Positions 26,045-34,213 of a stretch of 40,556 nucleotides of DNA are shown here, in pieces. Where the stretch lies: positions 1 through 40,556 of the forward strand of contig JAFAXQ010000201.1 in the NCBI GenBank assembly GCA_019240835.1. The letters run 5' to 3'. Source of the stretch: Ktedonobacteraceae bacterium. Its GTDB lineage: Bacteria > Chloroflexota > Ktedonobacteria > Ktedonobacterales > Ktedonobacteraceae. The position numbers and the translations under genes were made by a program. Every line of letters begins with the position of its first letter. Positions within the stretch are counted from its first letter, which is position 1. The notes under the pieces were generated by a model. That model had not been told where the DNA came from. It made no database searches and saw nothing but the letters and a program-made list of their open reading frames with translations.

Positions 26045-27069
26045 CTGAGAGGTTTTGTAGTTGGACGATCTGGCTCAACTACAAAACCTCTTGTTGAAAG
26101 ATTCACTGGCTCATCGCCGAATCTAGCTGCTACTGCAAGGTGGTCGCTGGCATCTGCACCTGCAAGTCCTTCGCCCTCTGTCACTACATAGCATGTCTCT
26201 AGCCGTCCTGCCATCTCAGGGCTGGCGAAGATGAAGTCAATGCGACCAGCCGGTGCTGAAGCTGGGCAGGTAAATCCCCACGTGTGTGGATGCACGCGCC
26301 GATAACAATCCGCGTAGCAAGCCTTTTGTAGCAGCGCTATACAGCTTCGCGGCGCGTAGAGTGCTGCTGCTCTATCAAACGCGGTGCTGAGCAGTATATT
26401 ACGCGGAATAAGGCGGAGTAGAGGATTGAGAAAGCGCAGCGACTGCGGCACTACGGAGTTGAGATGGGGATATCCGTCGCCGAGCGGTTGCCGCTTCGTT
26501 GCATGATCCAAACTGGCGATATAGCGCAGCAGATTGCAGGCTTTAAACGTGTCTCCAGGAGCAAGTGCGTTGAAGTCACCCAACAAAACATGTGGCATTG
26601 CTGCCTCGCGCTGCGGTCCCATGATACGCACTATCTCACCTATCTCGCGTTTCCTAATAGCATTGCCTGCCCACCCCTGACTGAAGGCCGCTGAGAGGTG
26701 CGTCGTAAATACAATGAAGCGTTTCCCGTTCGTCTCCTCTAGGCAGACCTCTAGTAGTGGTCTGGTCAAAATACCTGGTCGTGGATGTATTTTTGTATAT
26801 ACTATCGGTAAGCGCGTGAGCAGCGCTGGCTGGTAGTCTCGTAGGTGCAACACTTCCTTGTCCAGCACAAGCTGCATACCTAGCACCGCTGCTAATTCCT
26901 CAACCGCTAGTGGTTTCCACAGCTTACGGGGATTGACTGCCTCAACTACACCTACGACATCCGGCTGCGTGGAACGAATGATGCGTGCAAGCTGCTCAAC
27001 ACGTCGTCCATTCGGCTGGCCCGAACTGTAGCCTCCGGCCAGAATATTATATGTAACGATATTTGTCAT
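26041..27069 (-). CDS. Endonuclease/exonuclease/phosphatase (EEP) superfamily enzyme
   Basis: The 342-residue product carries the full metal-dependent EEP active site: Asn8 in VTYNILAGG, Glu43 in VVEAVNP, His124 in FTTHLSAAF, Asp165/Asn167 in LLGDFNAL, Asp278 in GRIDFIF and the terminal SDH (308-310). The family includes nucleases and lipid or inositol phosphatases, so the substrate is open. There is no signal peptide, implying a cytoplasmic location. The start ATG overlaps the stop of the upstream NACHT gene (ATGA arrangement), so the two are translationally coupled. The 3' end is convergent with dnaJ, and its last codons form half of a long inverted repeat. Confidence 0.9.
   Translation of the reverse strand: MTNIVTYNILAGGYSSGQPNGRRVEQLARIIRSTQPDVVGVVEAVNPRKLWKPLAVEELAAVLGMQLVLDKEVLHLRDYQPALLTRLPIVYTKIHPRPGILTRPLLEVCLEETNGKRFIVFTTHLSAAFSQGWAGNAIRKREIGEIVRIMGPQREAAMPHVLLGDFNALAPGDTFKACNLLRYIASLDHATKRQPLGDGYPHLNSVVPQSLRFLNPLLRLIPRNILLSTAFDRAAALYAPRSCIALLQKACYADCYRRVHPHTWGFTCPASAPAGRIDFIFASPEMAGRLETCYVVTEGEGLAGADASDHLAVAARFGDEPVNLSTRGFVVEPDRPTTKPLS
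26049..26090. terminator. 15-bp inverted repeat at the dnaJ/EEP convergent junction
   Basis: GAGGTTTTGTAGTTG (26049-26063) and CAACTACAAAACCTC (26076-26090) are perfectly complementary across 12 bases. It starts four bases after the dnaJ stop and lies inside the last codons of the EEP gene on the other strand. Neither strand has a clean T run after it, so I call it a probable bidirectional end-of-transcript hairpin. Confidence 0.6.
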
Positions 27070-29876
27070 GGATTCTTACTGGCTGTGGGAAGGGAGGCAA
27101 GGTACTCCAGCAGCAGTCGATGAATGAAGATGAACCCGCCACCAACTTTATGCAACAACAGGCGTTCAGTTGCACTGTTCAAGAAGACAGTAGCCTTGCG
27201 GGGAAATGCTCTCGTTTGCCAGAGTAAGAAGCGTAGTACTCCATGCCGCCAACAAGCTAACCCTCCATTGAGCAATCCTGCCAGCAGTCCACCTCCCAGT
27301 CCTATGACGAGCGCACGACCCAGCATATGATCTAGGCCAGCAGGCCCCAATCTGTTCAGTATGCCAGCCAGTGCATAGGTTTGGGTATCTTCAAGCAAAC
27401 TCATAATGAAGCCAATTGTGCTGCTGATCAGGGCAACGAACAAGGCGTTACGCACCGATTGGCGTATCCCTTGGTTGGGTACGACACGATGATAATCTTC
27501 CAAGTTCTCATTCTTGATGGCTTGGAAGAGCGCAACCAGCAACCAGTAACTCAGACCAAGGCCTAGCCCGACAGACACTCCAAGACGAAGCGTAGAAAAG
27601 TTGCCGGAGAGGAGTACGTCACTGATGCCTGTACCTAGCCCGCTGAGTACTCCAATCATCAGTGCTTGTTGTAAGTGCTTGCTGTTGGTAAGACTGGCTC
27701 TAAAACGACGCCACGACCAAGTGATGATCTCTGCTGGAGTAATGGTGTTGCCTTGCGCACGCAAAATGATGGTTACGACGATACTTACTACACTCAAACA
27801 CATCATATTGTACCATGTAACCATCAAGTTATACGCTATGCTCTGCGATAGATCCCAAGGGAGAGCTATACTTACCCCAAGCATGCATCCAATCAGCAGG
27901 CTCTTTCCAATGGAGCCTCTGTTGAACAAATTATGCCAGAAGCCAAGTTTAGACGTGGTAGAAGTCCTGGTTGGTCGATGCCATAGGCGTCCTGCACTCA
28001 AGAGCAACAGAAGTAGGAGGCTGGCCACTGCAAGGCTGCCACCCGACCAGAGTCCATCGTGCAGCCAATTCTCGGGGCCATATGCTGGTCCTACTCTCAG
28101 TCCATAGCTCAGTCCGAGTAGCAGGGCAAGAGTCGAGGTGCCACTGAAACGCAGCCAGAAGTGAGGGCCTGCTCGTTCTCTATGGAGAAGACCTTGACGG
28201 GCACTATTCCAAGGGATCAGCAAACCCGCGATCACTGCGCCAAACACGGCAAACAGAATGAAGTCCACAATATCGTTGTAAGAGAGCAAAAAGGCATTCA
28301 CGAGAAGACTGACTAGCACGCCGATCAGAATGGCAGGAAGTGCAACGGCGAATCGCTTATAGATGTGTTGCTCGCGCTCGGTTTCCAGTACAGTTGGTTG
28401 CATGTGTTCAAGATAAAAGATTGTCTGGTCCTGCCTACGCATCTGCCTAGCTAGCCACGTCAGCCACCCCTGCATTTGTTTGAGAGTAGACTGCTGCGCG
28501 TAGCCGCGCCGTTCTAGCATGCGTTGCACATAAGTGGCAAACACTTGCTGCTGCCTTGCCTGCACAGAGTCACCCACCAGCAAGTGGTCAAAAGGCTGCC
28601 CTTGGGAAGCCAATACCAGCACGTTGAGCCATAACGGGGTCGTTACCAGTTCGCGCAGCCCTGTATCAGCGCGCAAGGCAGCAAGCACGCTGGCAAACTG
28701 TTCCCCTCCATATGTCAGGTACGTCTCAATCTGTTCTATGCTCAAGGGTTGCACGACGACTGCACGACGCAACAACAAGCGTGTGCTCTGTGCAAGATAC
28801 TCGGTCTGACGACAGCAGACCACCAGAGACAGCAAGCCATGCTGCTGGCGATAGGCGTTGATGGTCTCAATACAGGCACTGTGAGCTGATGCTGTCACTT
28901 CATCCAAGCCATCCAGCAGGGGTAAGATCTGCTCGTTCTGCACCCAGGACTGTGCTAGCTTGCGGGGAACCTGGTACTTGCTGTAAAGTTCCTCCACCAG
29001 CCAATCATTCAGTGAGCGCTGTTTCTGTCCCCAGGAGGATAGGTTGAACACTACCGGGATAGGATACATCTCATCCTCGTTTGCTCGCTGCAGCAGGGTG
29101 CGAGCCAGTTCCAGCAGCAACGTTGTCTTCCCCGAGCCAGGCTCCCCAAGAATGAGCAGTTCGCCATCGACAGCATCGTAGATTTGGCTGATGCTCGTGC
29201 CTGGGGGCAAGGGTGCAGCGGCTTGCTCCGGTTGGTGCAGGACCAGATGCCAGGGATTGGCCACTGCATCACGTCGCTCGTGCAAGCCCAAGGCCAGCAG
29301 AGACGCTCCATGCAGGGACTGCTCCAATACCCCGCTAATCCAGAAGTCGCGCACTTTTCTGAGCATGCGCCGACGATTCTGTTGAGTCATAGCAGAAAGT
29401 CTTGGCTGTGCTCGCTCCTGCTCTGTGTTGACTAAAGAAGAAGGAGTTAACTCGACTGCTGGCGCAGGTAGGTCCGCAAGCGATGGAGGCACCAGTGTGG
29501 CCGAGGAGTTCAAGGAAACGAGAGCCTGCCCGTTCATAGCATCTTGCGTGCTGTTGTGCAGCACAAGGGGCGGCTGCTCAGCAGGAGCCTGCAGCGATTC
29601 TAGAGGCAGAGATTGCTCGTTCTCCTGCTTTGTGGGAGAGGGGACCAACCCTAGTGCCTGAGCGTCAAGGTCAAAGATAAGACATAAAGCCCTACAGTAA
29701 CGCGGACTAGGGAAGGAAATGCCTTGCTCCCAGCGGCGTACTGTACGAGGATCAGGCTCTCCAGGAGTAAACTCTGGTAGATTACTAATGCGTGTTGCCA
29801 CGTCCTCTATAGTCCAGAACCGTCTCTCCCGCTCCTGTCTTAACCGTTGATTGGGATTCTTAATTTTCCCTGGCAC
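27066..29876 (-). CDS. HTH-NACHT NTPase with large polytopic membrane region
   Basis: The 936-residue product begins with an XRE-like helix-turn-helix (about 10-75; WTIEDVATRI, then PDPRTVRRWEQGISFPS). A disordered Pro/Ser/Gln-rich linker (80-165) follows, and then a conserved helical segment before a NACHT-type STAND ATPase: Walker A GEPGSGKTT (244-252) and Walker B LPLLDGLDEV (318-327). From about 515 to 885 there are some ten hydrophobic segments, and the protein ends in FIHRLLLEYLA (917-927), the helix motif normally found soon after NACHT. STAND proteins are signal-triggered switches, and many act in bacterial immunity or regulation. The start is GTG 29876 after GAGGG. It is coupled to the downstream EEP gene. 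Function is unknown; a membrane-anchored regulator or sensor is my inference. Confidence 0.87.
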   Translation of the reverse strand: MPGKIKNPNQRLRQERERRFWTIEDVATRISNLPEFTPGEPDPRTVRRWEQGISFPSPRYCRALCLIFDLDAQALGLVPSPTKQENEQSLPLESLQAPAEQPPLVLHNSTQDAMNGQALVSLNSSATLVPPSLADLPAPAVELTPSSLVNTEQERAQPRLSAMTQQNRRRMLRKVRDFWISGVLEQSLHGASLLALGLHERRDAVANPWHLVLHQPEQAAAPLPPGTSISQIYDAVDGELLILGEPGSGKTTLLLELARTLLQRANEDEMYPIPVVFNLSSWGQKQRSLNDWLVEELYSKYQVPRKLAQSWVQNEQILPLLDGLDEVTASAHSACIETINAYRQQHGLLSLVVCCRQTEYLAQSTRLLLRRAVVVQPLSIEQIETYLTYGGEQFASVLAALRADTGLRELVTTPLWLNVLVLASQGQPFDHLLVGDSVQARQQQVFATYVQRMLERRGYAQQSTLKQMQGWLTWLARQMRRQDQTIFYLEHMQPTVLETEREQHIYKRFAVALPAILIGVLVSLLVNAFLLSYNDIVDFILFAVFGAVIAGLLIPWNSARQGLLHRERAGPHFWLRFSGTSTLALLLGLSYGLRVGPAYGPENWLHDGLWSGGSLAVASLLLLLLLSAGRLWHRPTRTSTTSKLGFWHNLFNRGSIGKSLLIGCMLGVSIALPWDLSQSIAYNLMVTWYNMMCLSVVSIVVTIILRAQGNTITPAEIITWSWRRFRASLTNSKHLQQALMIGVLSGLGTGISDVLLSGNFSTLRLGVSVGLGLGLSYWLLVALFQAIKNENLEDYHRVVPNQGIRQSVRNALFVALISSTIGFIMSLLEDTQTYALAGILNRLGPAGLDHMLGRALVIGLGGGLLAGLLNGGLACWRHGVLRFLLWQTRAFPRKATVFLNSATERLLLHKVGGGFIFIHRLLLEYLASLPTASKNP

Positions 29877-30075
29877 GTGTACCCTCTTCTATGTTCTCTC
29901 TCCTCTTCCATTCAGCCATGACGCATTTCTCTTTTTCCTGCTAATGCTACTTATAGACTATTCTATCACACCTGTGTTCTAGATAGCCTGTATGGTGTCT
30001 TCTTTTTGCCCTCTGATTGTCCCCTCTTTGTCCTTACGTTACTTCTCTACTTAGAGTACAGTAGTGTTAGACAAG

Positions 30076-30094
30076 ACAAGGGCTATGCCTTTGT
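30076..30094. promoter_or_regulatory. Dyad in the divergent NACHT/sigma-like intergenic region
   Basis: ACAAGGGC-TAT-GCCTTTGT has arms matching at seven of eight positions. It lies 54 bases before the sigma-like start in the 271-base gap between divergent genes. It could be an operator for the HTH protein encoded next door. No clear promoter hexamers were found around it. Confidence 0.3.
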
Positions 30095-30147
30095 TGTAAG
30101 AGAAGCATTTGTGTGTATCGTCGTTGCAGTGAGCACGAGGAGCATAT

Positions 30148-30828
30148 ATGATTGTAATGGAGATGAGCAGCGCAGAACTAGCGGACGCTTGTGCGCATGA
30201 GATGGATAACTATCGCCTGGGTATTGCACAAAATGATCAATATTGGCTGGAACTGTTCCGCCGCGCTGTTGTCGAGCGTGACTCTAATGCCTGGCAGGTG
30301 GTACAAGAACTTCTTCAACCTATTGCCATGCGCTGGATGCTTCGCCATCACAAACGCAGCGTGGCATGTACGCTGGAAAGCGAAGAGAACTATGTTGCTA
30401 TGGCCTTCGCCCGCTTTTGGCAAGCCGCCGTCCACAATCGGCAACTCCAATTCAGCAGCTTTGGCGCTGCATTACGATACCTGTATAGTAGCCTAAATGG
30501 GGCCATTCTCGATACCTTGCGCACCTACGCCCATCCCCAAGAGATGGCTCTGCCTGAGCAGGGCATTGTCGGGGAGCCGGTAGCAGCAGAAGAGGAGAAC
30601 TATACGGAAATGCTCGCAGCCATCCTCAAGCTGCTACCCGATGCAAGGGAAAAACGCCTCGCGTACCTGCTCTTTCACTGTGGCCTCAAGCCACGCGAGA
30701 TTGTCCTACACTGCCCGCAGGAGTTTGACAGTGTCAAAGACATCTATCGCCTGCGACGCAACATCATCGAGCGCTTGCAGCGTCACAGCGATCTCATTCG
30801 CTGGCAATTGGCTTATGAATATGTCTAG
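30148..30828 (+). CDS. Sigma-70-like (divergent) protein
   Basis: The 226-residue product resembles a small sigma factor. A helical region around ENYVAMAFARFWQAAVHNR and LRYLYSSLNGAILDTLRTYA (about 90-135) fits sigma region 2. After an acidic linker, LLPDAREKRLAYLLFHCGLK-PREI, then SVKDIYRLRRNIIERLQRH, fits a region 4-type helix-turn-helix. Conservation to textbook sigma motifs is weak, so a non-sigma regulator is possible. ATG 30148 has GAGGAG six bases upstream. The gene diverges from the NACHT operon and is followed by a strong bidirectional hairpin. Confidence 0.6.
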   Translation: MIVMEMSSAELADACAHEMDNYRLGIAQNDQYWLELFRRAVVERDSNAWQVVQELLQPIAMRWMLRHHKRSVACTLESEENYVAMAFARFWQAAVHNRQLQFSSFGAALRYLYSSLNGAILDTLRTYAHPQEMALPEQGIVGEPVAAEEENYTEMLAAILKLLPDAREKRLAYLLFHCGLKPREIVLHCPQEFDSVKDIYRLRRNIIERLQRHSDLIRWQLAYEYV

Positions 30829-30840
30829 GACAGAGCAAAA

Positions 30841-30883
30841 GAGCAAAAAAGCTTCTTGGCACAGCCGAAGAGCTTTTTTGCTC
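30841..30883. terminator. Bidirectional terminator between the sigma-like gene and glyS
   Basis: GAGCAAAAAAGCT (30841-30853) pairs perfectly with AGCTTTTTTGCTC (30871-30883). CTT/AAG extends the stem inward after a one-base bulge. The T run sits within the stem on both strands. It occupies the 65-base gap between the two convergent stop codons. Confidence 0.75.
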
Positions 30884-30893
30884 TCTTGAAACG

Positions 30894-32258
30894 CTACTGC
30901 CAGGTCACACGCTCCAGCAGGTACATCGTCAGTTCGGCGATGGGCAGGCGTATCTGCGCCATCGAGTCGCGTTCGCGCACCGTCACAGTCTGATCCTCAA
31001 GTGTCTGGAAGTCGACGGTGACACAATACGGCGTGCCGATCTCGTCCTGACGGCGATAGCGACGACCGATGGCCGCAACATCATCATACTGTGAGACCAT
31101 CAGGCGCTGCAGCTTCTTGTGGATGTCCCTGGCTGTGGTGACCAGTTCCTCCTTGTTCTTTTGCAGCGGCAGCACTGCCACTTTGACCGGAGCCAGCATG
31201 GGGTGCAGGTGTAGCACTGTGCGCGGCTCCTTGCCTGCCGGGTCTGGCTCCTCCTCGTAGGCGTCGAGCAGCAGGTAGAGGAAGGTACGGTCCACACCGC
31301 CGGAAGTCTCGACGATCCAGGGAATGTAGCGCTCCTTGGTGATAGGGTCGGTGTAGCTCAGATCCTGGCCGCTGTACTGGCTGTGGCGCGAGAGATCCCA
31401 GTCCTGTCGCCAATGAACACCTTCCCACTCCTGCCAACCGAGTACCGTCTGGTATTCTACGTCGAAAGCCTGCTTGGCATAATGTGCCAGTTCGTCACTG
31501 GCGTGTGCCCGCAAACGGATGCGGTCCTTGTGATTGATGAGGTTTGTGTACCACTCGAAGCGAAACTGCTTCCAATAGTCGAACCAGCGCTGCATCTCGC
31601 TTGGATGCACGAAGAATTGCAGATCCCATTGCTCGAACTCGCGTTGGCGGAACAGGAAGTTGCCCGGCGTCACCTCGTTACGGTAGGCTTTCCCGATTTG
31701 ACAGATGCCGAACGGAATTTGCATACGCGAGGACTTGAGCACGTTATCGTAGTCCAGGTAGATGTTCTGACACGCTTCGCCCCGCAGGTAGGTTTTCATA
31801 CGCTCGCCCTCAACCACGCCCAGGTAGGTCTCCATCAGCAGGTTGAAGGTGCGCGGCTCCGTCAGTTCACCGCCGCAGACGGGGCACTGTCTGTTCTCCC
31901 AATTTTCAGGTGGCAGGTGGTCAATGCGGAAACGACGCTTGCATTTTTTGCAGTCCACAAGTCGATCAACGAAATTCTCAACGTGTCCGCTGGCTTCCCA
32001 CACACGTGGATGGGTAATAGTCGCACCCTCGATACCGACGACGTTATCATGGGTCTGCACCATCGACCACCACCAGTAGCGGCGGATATTGTTACGCAAT
32101 TCTACGCCGAGCGGTCCGAAGTCGTAAATGCCAGCTACACCGCCGTAGATCTCGGAGTTGGGGTAGACGAAGCCGCGCCGCTTGCACAGCGACACAATCT
32201 TCTCGATAGGAACCAACGGCGTGTCTTGGACGGTAGGTTTATCTTCAGTTTGCGTCAT
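30894..32258 (-). CDS. glyS: Glycyl-tRNA synthetase, dimeric (single-chain) type
   Basis: The 454-residue product is the alpha2-type class II enzyme that charges tRNA-Gly. The N-terminal part reads KRRGFVYPNSEIYGG, then GIYDFGPLGVELRNN. It has a zinc-binding insert with CKKC and CPVC pairs (about 103-140), motif 2 around GKAYRNEVTPGNFLFRQREF, and motif 3 near SGGVDRTFLYLLLDAY. The C-terminal anticodon-binding domain starts near LAPVKVAVLPLQKNKEEL. ATG 32258 follows AAGGAAGG. It stands alone behind a Gly-specific T-box leader. The name glyQS is also used for this form. Confidence 0.96.
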   Translation of the reverse strand: MTQTEDKPTVQDTPLVPIEKIVSLCKRRGFVYPNSEIYGGVAGIYDFGPLGVELRNNIRRYWWWSMVQTHDNVVGIEGATITHPRVWEASGHVENFVDRLVDCKKCKRRFRIDHLPPENWENRQCPVCGGELTEPRTFNLLMETYLGVVEGERMKTYLRGEACQNIYLDYDNVLKSSRMQIPFGICQIGKAYRNEVTPGNFLFRQREFEQWDLQFFVHPSEMQRWFDYWKQFRFEWYTNLINHKDRIRLRAHASDELAHYAKQAFDVEYQTVLGWQEWEGVHWRQDWDLSRHSQYSGQDLSYTDPITKERYIPWIVETSGGVDRTFLYLLLDAYEEEPDPAGKEPRTVLHLHPMLAPVKVAVLPLQKNKEELVTTARDIHKKLQRLMVSQYDDVAAIGRRYRRQDEIGTPYCVTVDFQTLEDQTVTVRERDSMAQIRLPIAELTMYLLERVTWQ

Positions 32259-32278
32259 AAGTGGCCTTCCTTATCCAT

Positions 32279-32532
32279 AAAAAGCCCCCAGGCATCAATA
32301 TGCCCAGGGACGAATACACACCTGCGTGCTTCTGGGGCAGCTACGACTTACGGTATGATGCGCGGTTCCACCCTGCTTCTTCACTCGATAACGTGAAGCC
32401 ACTCGTTCTCAGCCAACTCCGAAGCGCCCTTCACCTGGTTCAGACTACCGACCTCACACTGCACGTCAGCTCGCTGCTGTCCCCCGACAGGTTACTCTTC
32501 TTCATCAACATTGGAATAGGTATTATTTTGTA
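32279..32532 (-). promoter_or_regulatory. T-box riboswitch leader of glyS (specifier GGC, Gly)
   Basis: On the minus strand the T-box AGGGTGGAACCGCGC lies at 32374-32360. A terminator stem follows (GTCCCTGGGCAT pairing with ATGCCTGGGGGC, 32311-32284), then TTTTTAT. Stem I is marked by AAGAGTAA on the left and TGAAG-GGC-G on the right, aligned with the pheS leader; this gives the specifier GGC at 32428-32426, a Gly codon. Uncharged tRNA-Gly would favour antitermination. Confidence 0.92.
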
Positions 32533-32539
32533 TGGGCTA

Positions 32540-32568
32540 AGTATAGCGGAAATAGGGACAAGATGCAA
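32540..32568 (-). promoter_or_regulatory. Promoter of the glyS T-box transcript
   Basis: Read on the minus strand, TTGCAT (32568-32563), a 17-base spacer and TATACT (32545-32540). The start would fall near 32532, directly before stem I. Confidence 0.7.
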
Positions 32569-33019
32569 GTGGTTTGCAACTGCTTTTCCTCTATCTTCGG
32601 CGTGCTAGCTTCTGCTAAACAGTGGATGTTGTTGGCAGATTGGTTTTCTATACTCATTATGTTGGGACGTTTGTGCTATAGTGAGCAAGCTTGGCAATTC
32701 GTCAACAATATCAGGGGTACGATAAGTAGGGCAATTTGTGTATTATACAAGAATGCGCATAATTATTATGTAAGGTATATATCTTTTGTTTTACAGAGTA
32801 TTAATAAATCATTAATATGCCCTTTATATTGTACAGCTATTATTGTGAGTGGGAGAAAAAGGACAGATACTCCTTCACGTTGATAGATAACTTTCTTCGT
32901 GAGCAAGCTTGTCATCATGTTGCTAGTACTTATAGGATGTCCATCCCGTTCCCATGCCCGTCACGTGTCGTGTGATACGTTTCAGATTGCTCATCGCCCA
33001 ACCTGAGTTACAAGTGAAT
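32569..33019. other. AT-rich intergenic region without a recognisable gene
   Basis: About 450 bases separate the glyS promoter from the phosphoesterase leader. The middle (about 32690-32850) is clearly richer in A and T than its surroundings and contains short self-complementary pieces such as ATTAAT repeated around AAATC. Frames here are short and have no ribosome-binding site. It may hold the phosphoesterase promoter; I see no tRNA or other RNA gene. Confidence 0.5.
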
Positions 33020-33037
33020 AGAGAGGATATCCTCTCT
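33020..33037. promoter_or_regulatory. 18-bp perfect palindrome upstream of the secreted phosphoesterase
   Basis: AGAGAGGATATCCTCTCT is fully symmetrical with no spacer. It lies 33 bases before the start codon and just upstream of the AAGGAGG ribosome-binding site. A dimeric repressor site or a leader hairpin are both possible. Confidence 0.4.
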
Positions 33038-33069
33038 CTGCTCTCAACAAGTCAAGGAGGATTTTATTT

Positions 33070-33963
33070 ATGGCAAACCTTCTCTCATTCTGCGCCCTCT
33101 GGCGTCTCAGACTCGGTCTATCCAGTGTCTTGCTCGTCCTAGTAAGTGCAGTCGCTAGTGGTTTCCTAGCTGTACCAGCAGCACTTGCCAACAATGGCGT
33201 GCCAACTCCCGCTCACATCGTAGTCGTTATGGAGGAAAATCACTCCTATAATGAGATCATTGGGTCATCAAGTGCCCCCTACATCAATTCCCTGGCGAAC
33301 TCTGGAGCATTGTTTACCAGTTCTTTCGCTATCACACACCCAAGTGAGCCAAACTATCTGGCAATCTTCTCTGGCTCGACGCAAGGCATCACGGATGATT
33401 CGTGCCCGCATACCTTCTCAGGGCCAGACTTAGGTGGAGAACTGATTGCGGCTGGTAAGACCTTCGGCGGCTACTCGGAAAGTATGCCCAGTGTTGGTTT
33501 TACTGGATGCCTCTATCCCAAAGGGAATAAGGCACTCTATTACCGTAAGCATAATCCCTGGGTAAACTTCACAGATGTCCCATCCAGTGATAACCTGCCC
33601 TTTTCCAGCTTCCCCACCAATTATAGTTCGTTGCCAACCATCTCCTTTGTGGTGCCTAACATCAATAATGATATGCACAATGGCACCATCCAACAAGGCG
33701 ATAGCTGGCTCCAGTCGAACATCGATCCTTATGTTCAGTGGGCAAAGACCAACAATAGTCTGCTGATTGTGACATGGGACGAGGATGACGGTACGCAGAA
33801 TAACCAGATCCCTACCATTTTTGTCGGTCCTATGGTCAAGGTCGGTCATTATAGCGAAACCATTAATCACTATAATATCTTGCGTACGCTAGAGGATGCG
33901 TATGGGCTACCCTACGCTCACAATAGTGCTACGGCTACTCCGATCACCGACTGCTGGGTCTAA
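33070..33963 (+). CDS. Secreted phosphoesterase (acid phosphatase/phospholipase C-like family)
   Basis: The 297-residue product has a clear Sec signal peptide: basic start, hydrophobic core LGLSSVLLVLVSAVASGFLA and a PAALA cleavage site near residue 40. The mature part starts HIVVVMEENHSYNEI, the metal-binding opening of the phosphoesterase family. It continues with ITHPSEPNYLAIFSG, the FVVPNINNDMHNG metal motif and IVTWDEDDG toward the C-terminus. It is expected to release phosphate from organic esters outside the cell. The start at 33070 follows CAAGGAGG by ten bases. The gene is monocistronic. Confidence 0.9.
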   Translation: MANLLSFCALWRLRLGLSSVLLVLVSAVASGFLAVPAALANNGVPTPAHIVVVMEENHSYNEIIGSSSAPYINSLANSGALFTSSFAITHPSEPNYLAIFSGSTQGITDDSCPHTFSGPDLGGELIAAGKTFGGYSESMPSVGFTGCLYPKGNKALYYRKHNPWVNFTDVPSSDNLPFSSFPTNYSSLPTISFVVPNINNDMHNGTIQQGDSWLQSNIDPYVQWAKTNNSLLIVTWDEDDGTQNNQIPTIFVGPMVKVGHYSETINHYNILRTLEDAYGLPYAHNSATATPITDCWV

Positions 33964-34101
33964 GCCATCGTTGCAACCTCTTGTTCGTTCAGCCCGGGCA
34001 GGCGCAATCGATCCCTCTGTGGTCAAGTTGCAGAGAAGCATGAAACAAGTTCATGGTGCCGATGCTTGTAGGAAGCCTGCTCGTAAGCTAGAGATAATGA
34101 C

Positions 34102-34151
34102 TGTAGGGGCACATGTGGGATGTTGTAGACAGCCCCACATGTGCCCTTACA
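34102..34151. repeat. REP/MITE-like inverted repeat between convergent genes
   Basis: The arms TGTAGGGGCACATGTGGG (34102-34119) and CCCACATGTGCCCTTACA (34134-34151) pair over 18 positions with one G-U. The loop is 14 bases. It lies in the 250-base gap between the phosphoesterase and the restriction subunit. The GTAGGGGC end is shared with the repeats around pheS, suggesting a related family. Confidence 0.65.
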
Positions 34152-34213
34152 AAAATAAACAACCACAGGTGGCAAGGAAACCTGCACAGTTGCTTTTCCT
34201 CTTAATCTTACGC

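Noticed and set aside
29877-30147. Searched for a tRNA or small RNA in the divergent gap
   Set aside because: Only a short dyad is visible; no cloverleaf or terminator pattern.
31383-32396. 337-codon open frame antisense to glyS
   Set aside because: It is a codon-bias shadow of a certain tRNA synthetase gene and its 3' part crosses the T-box leader; no start signal or recognisable domain.
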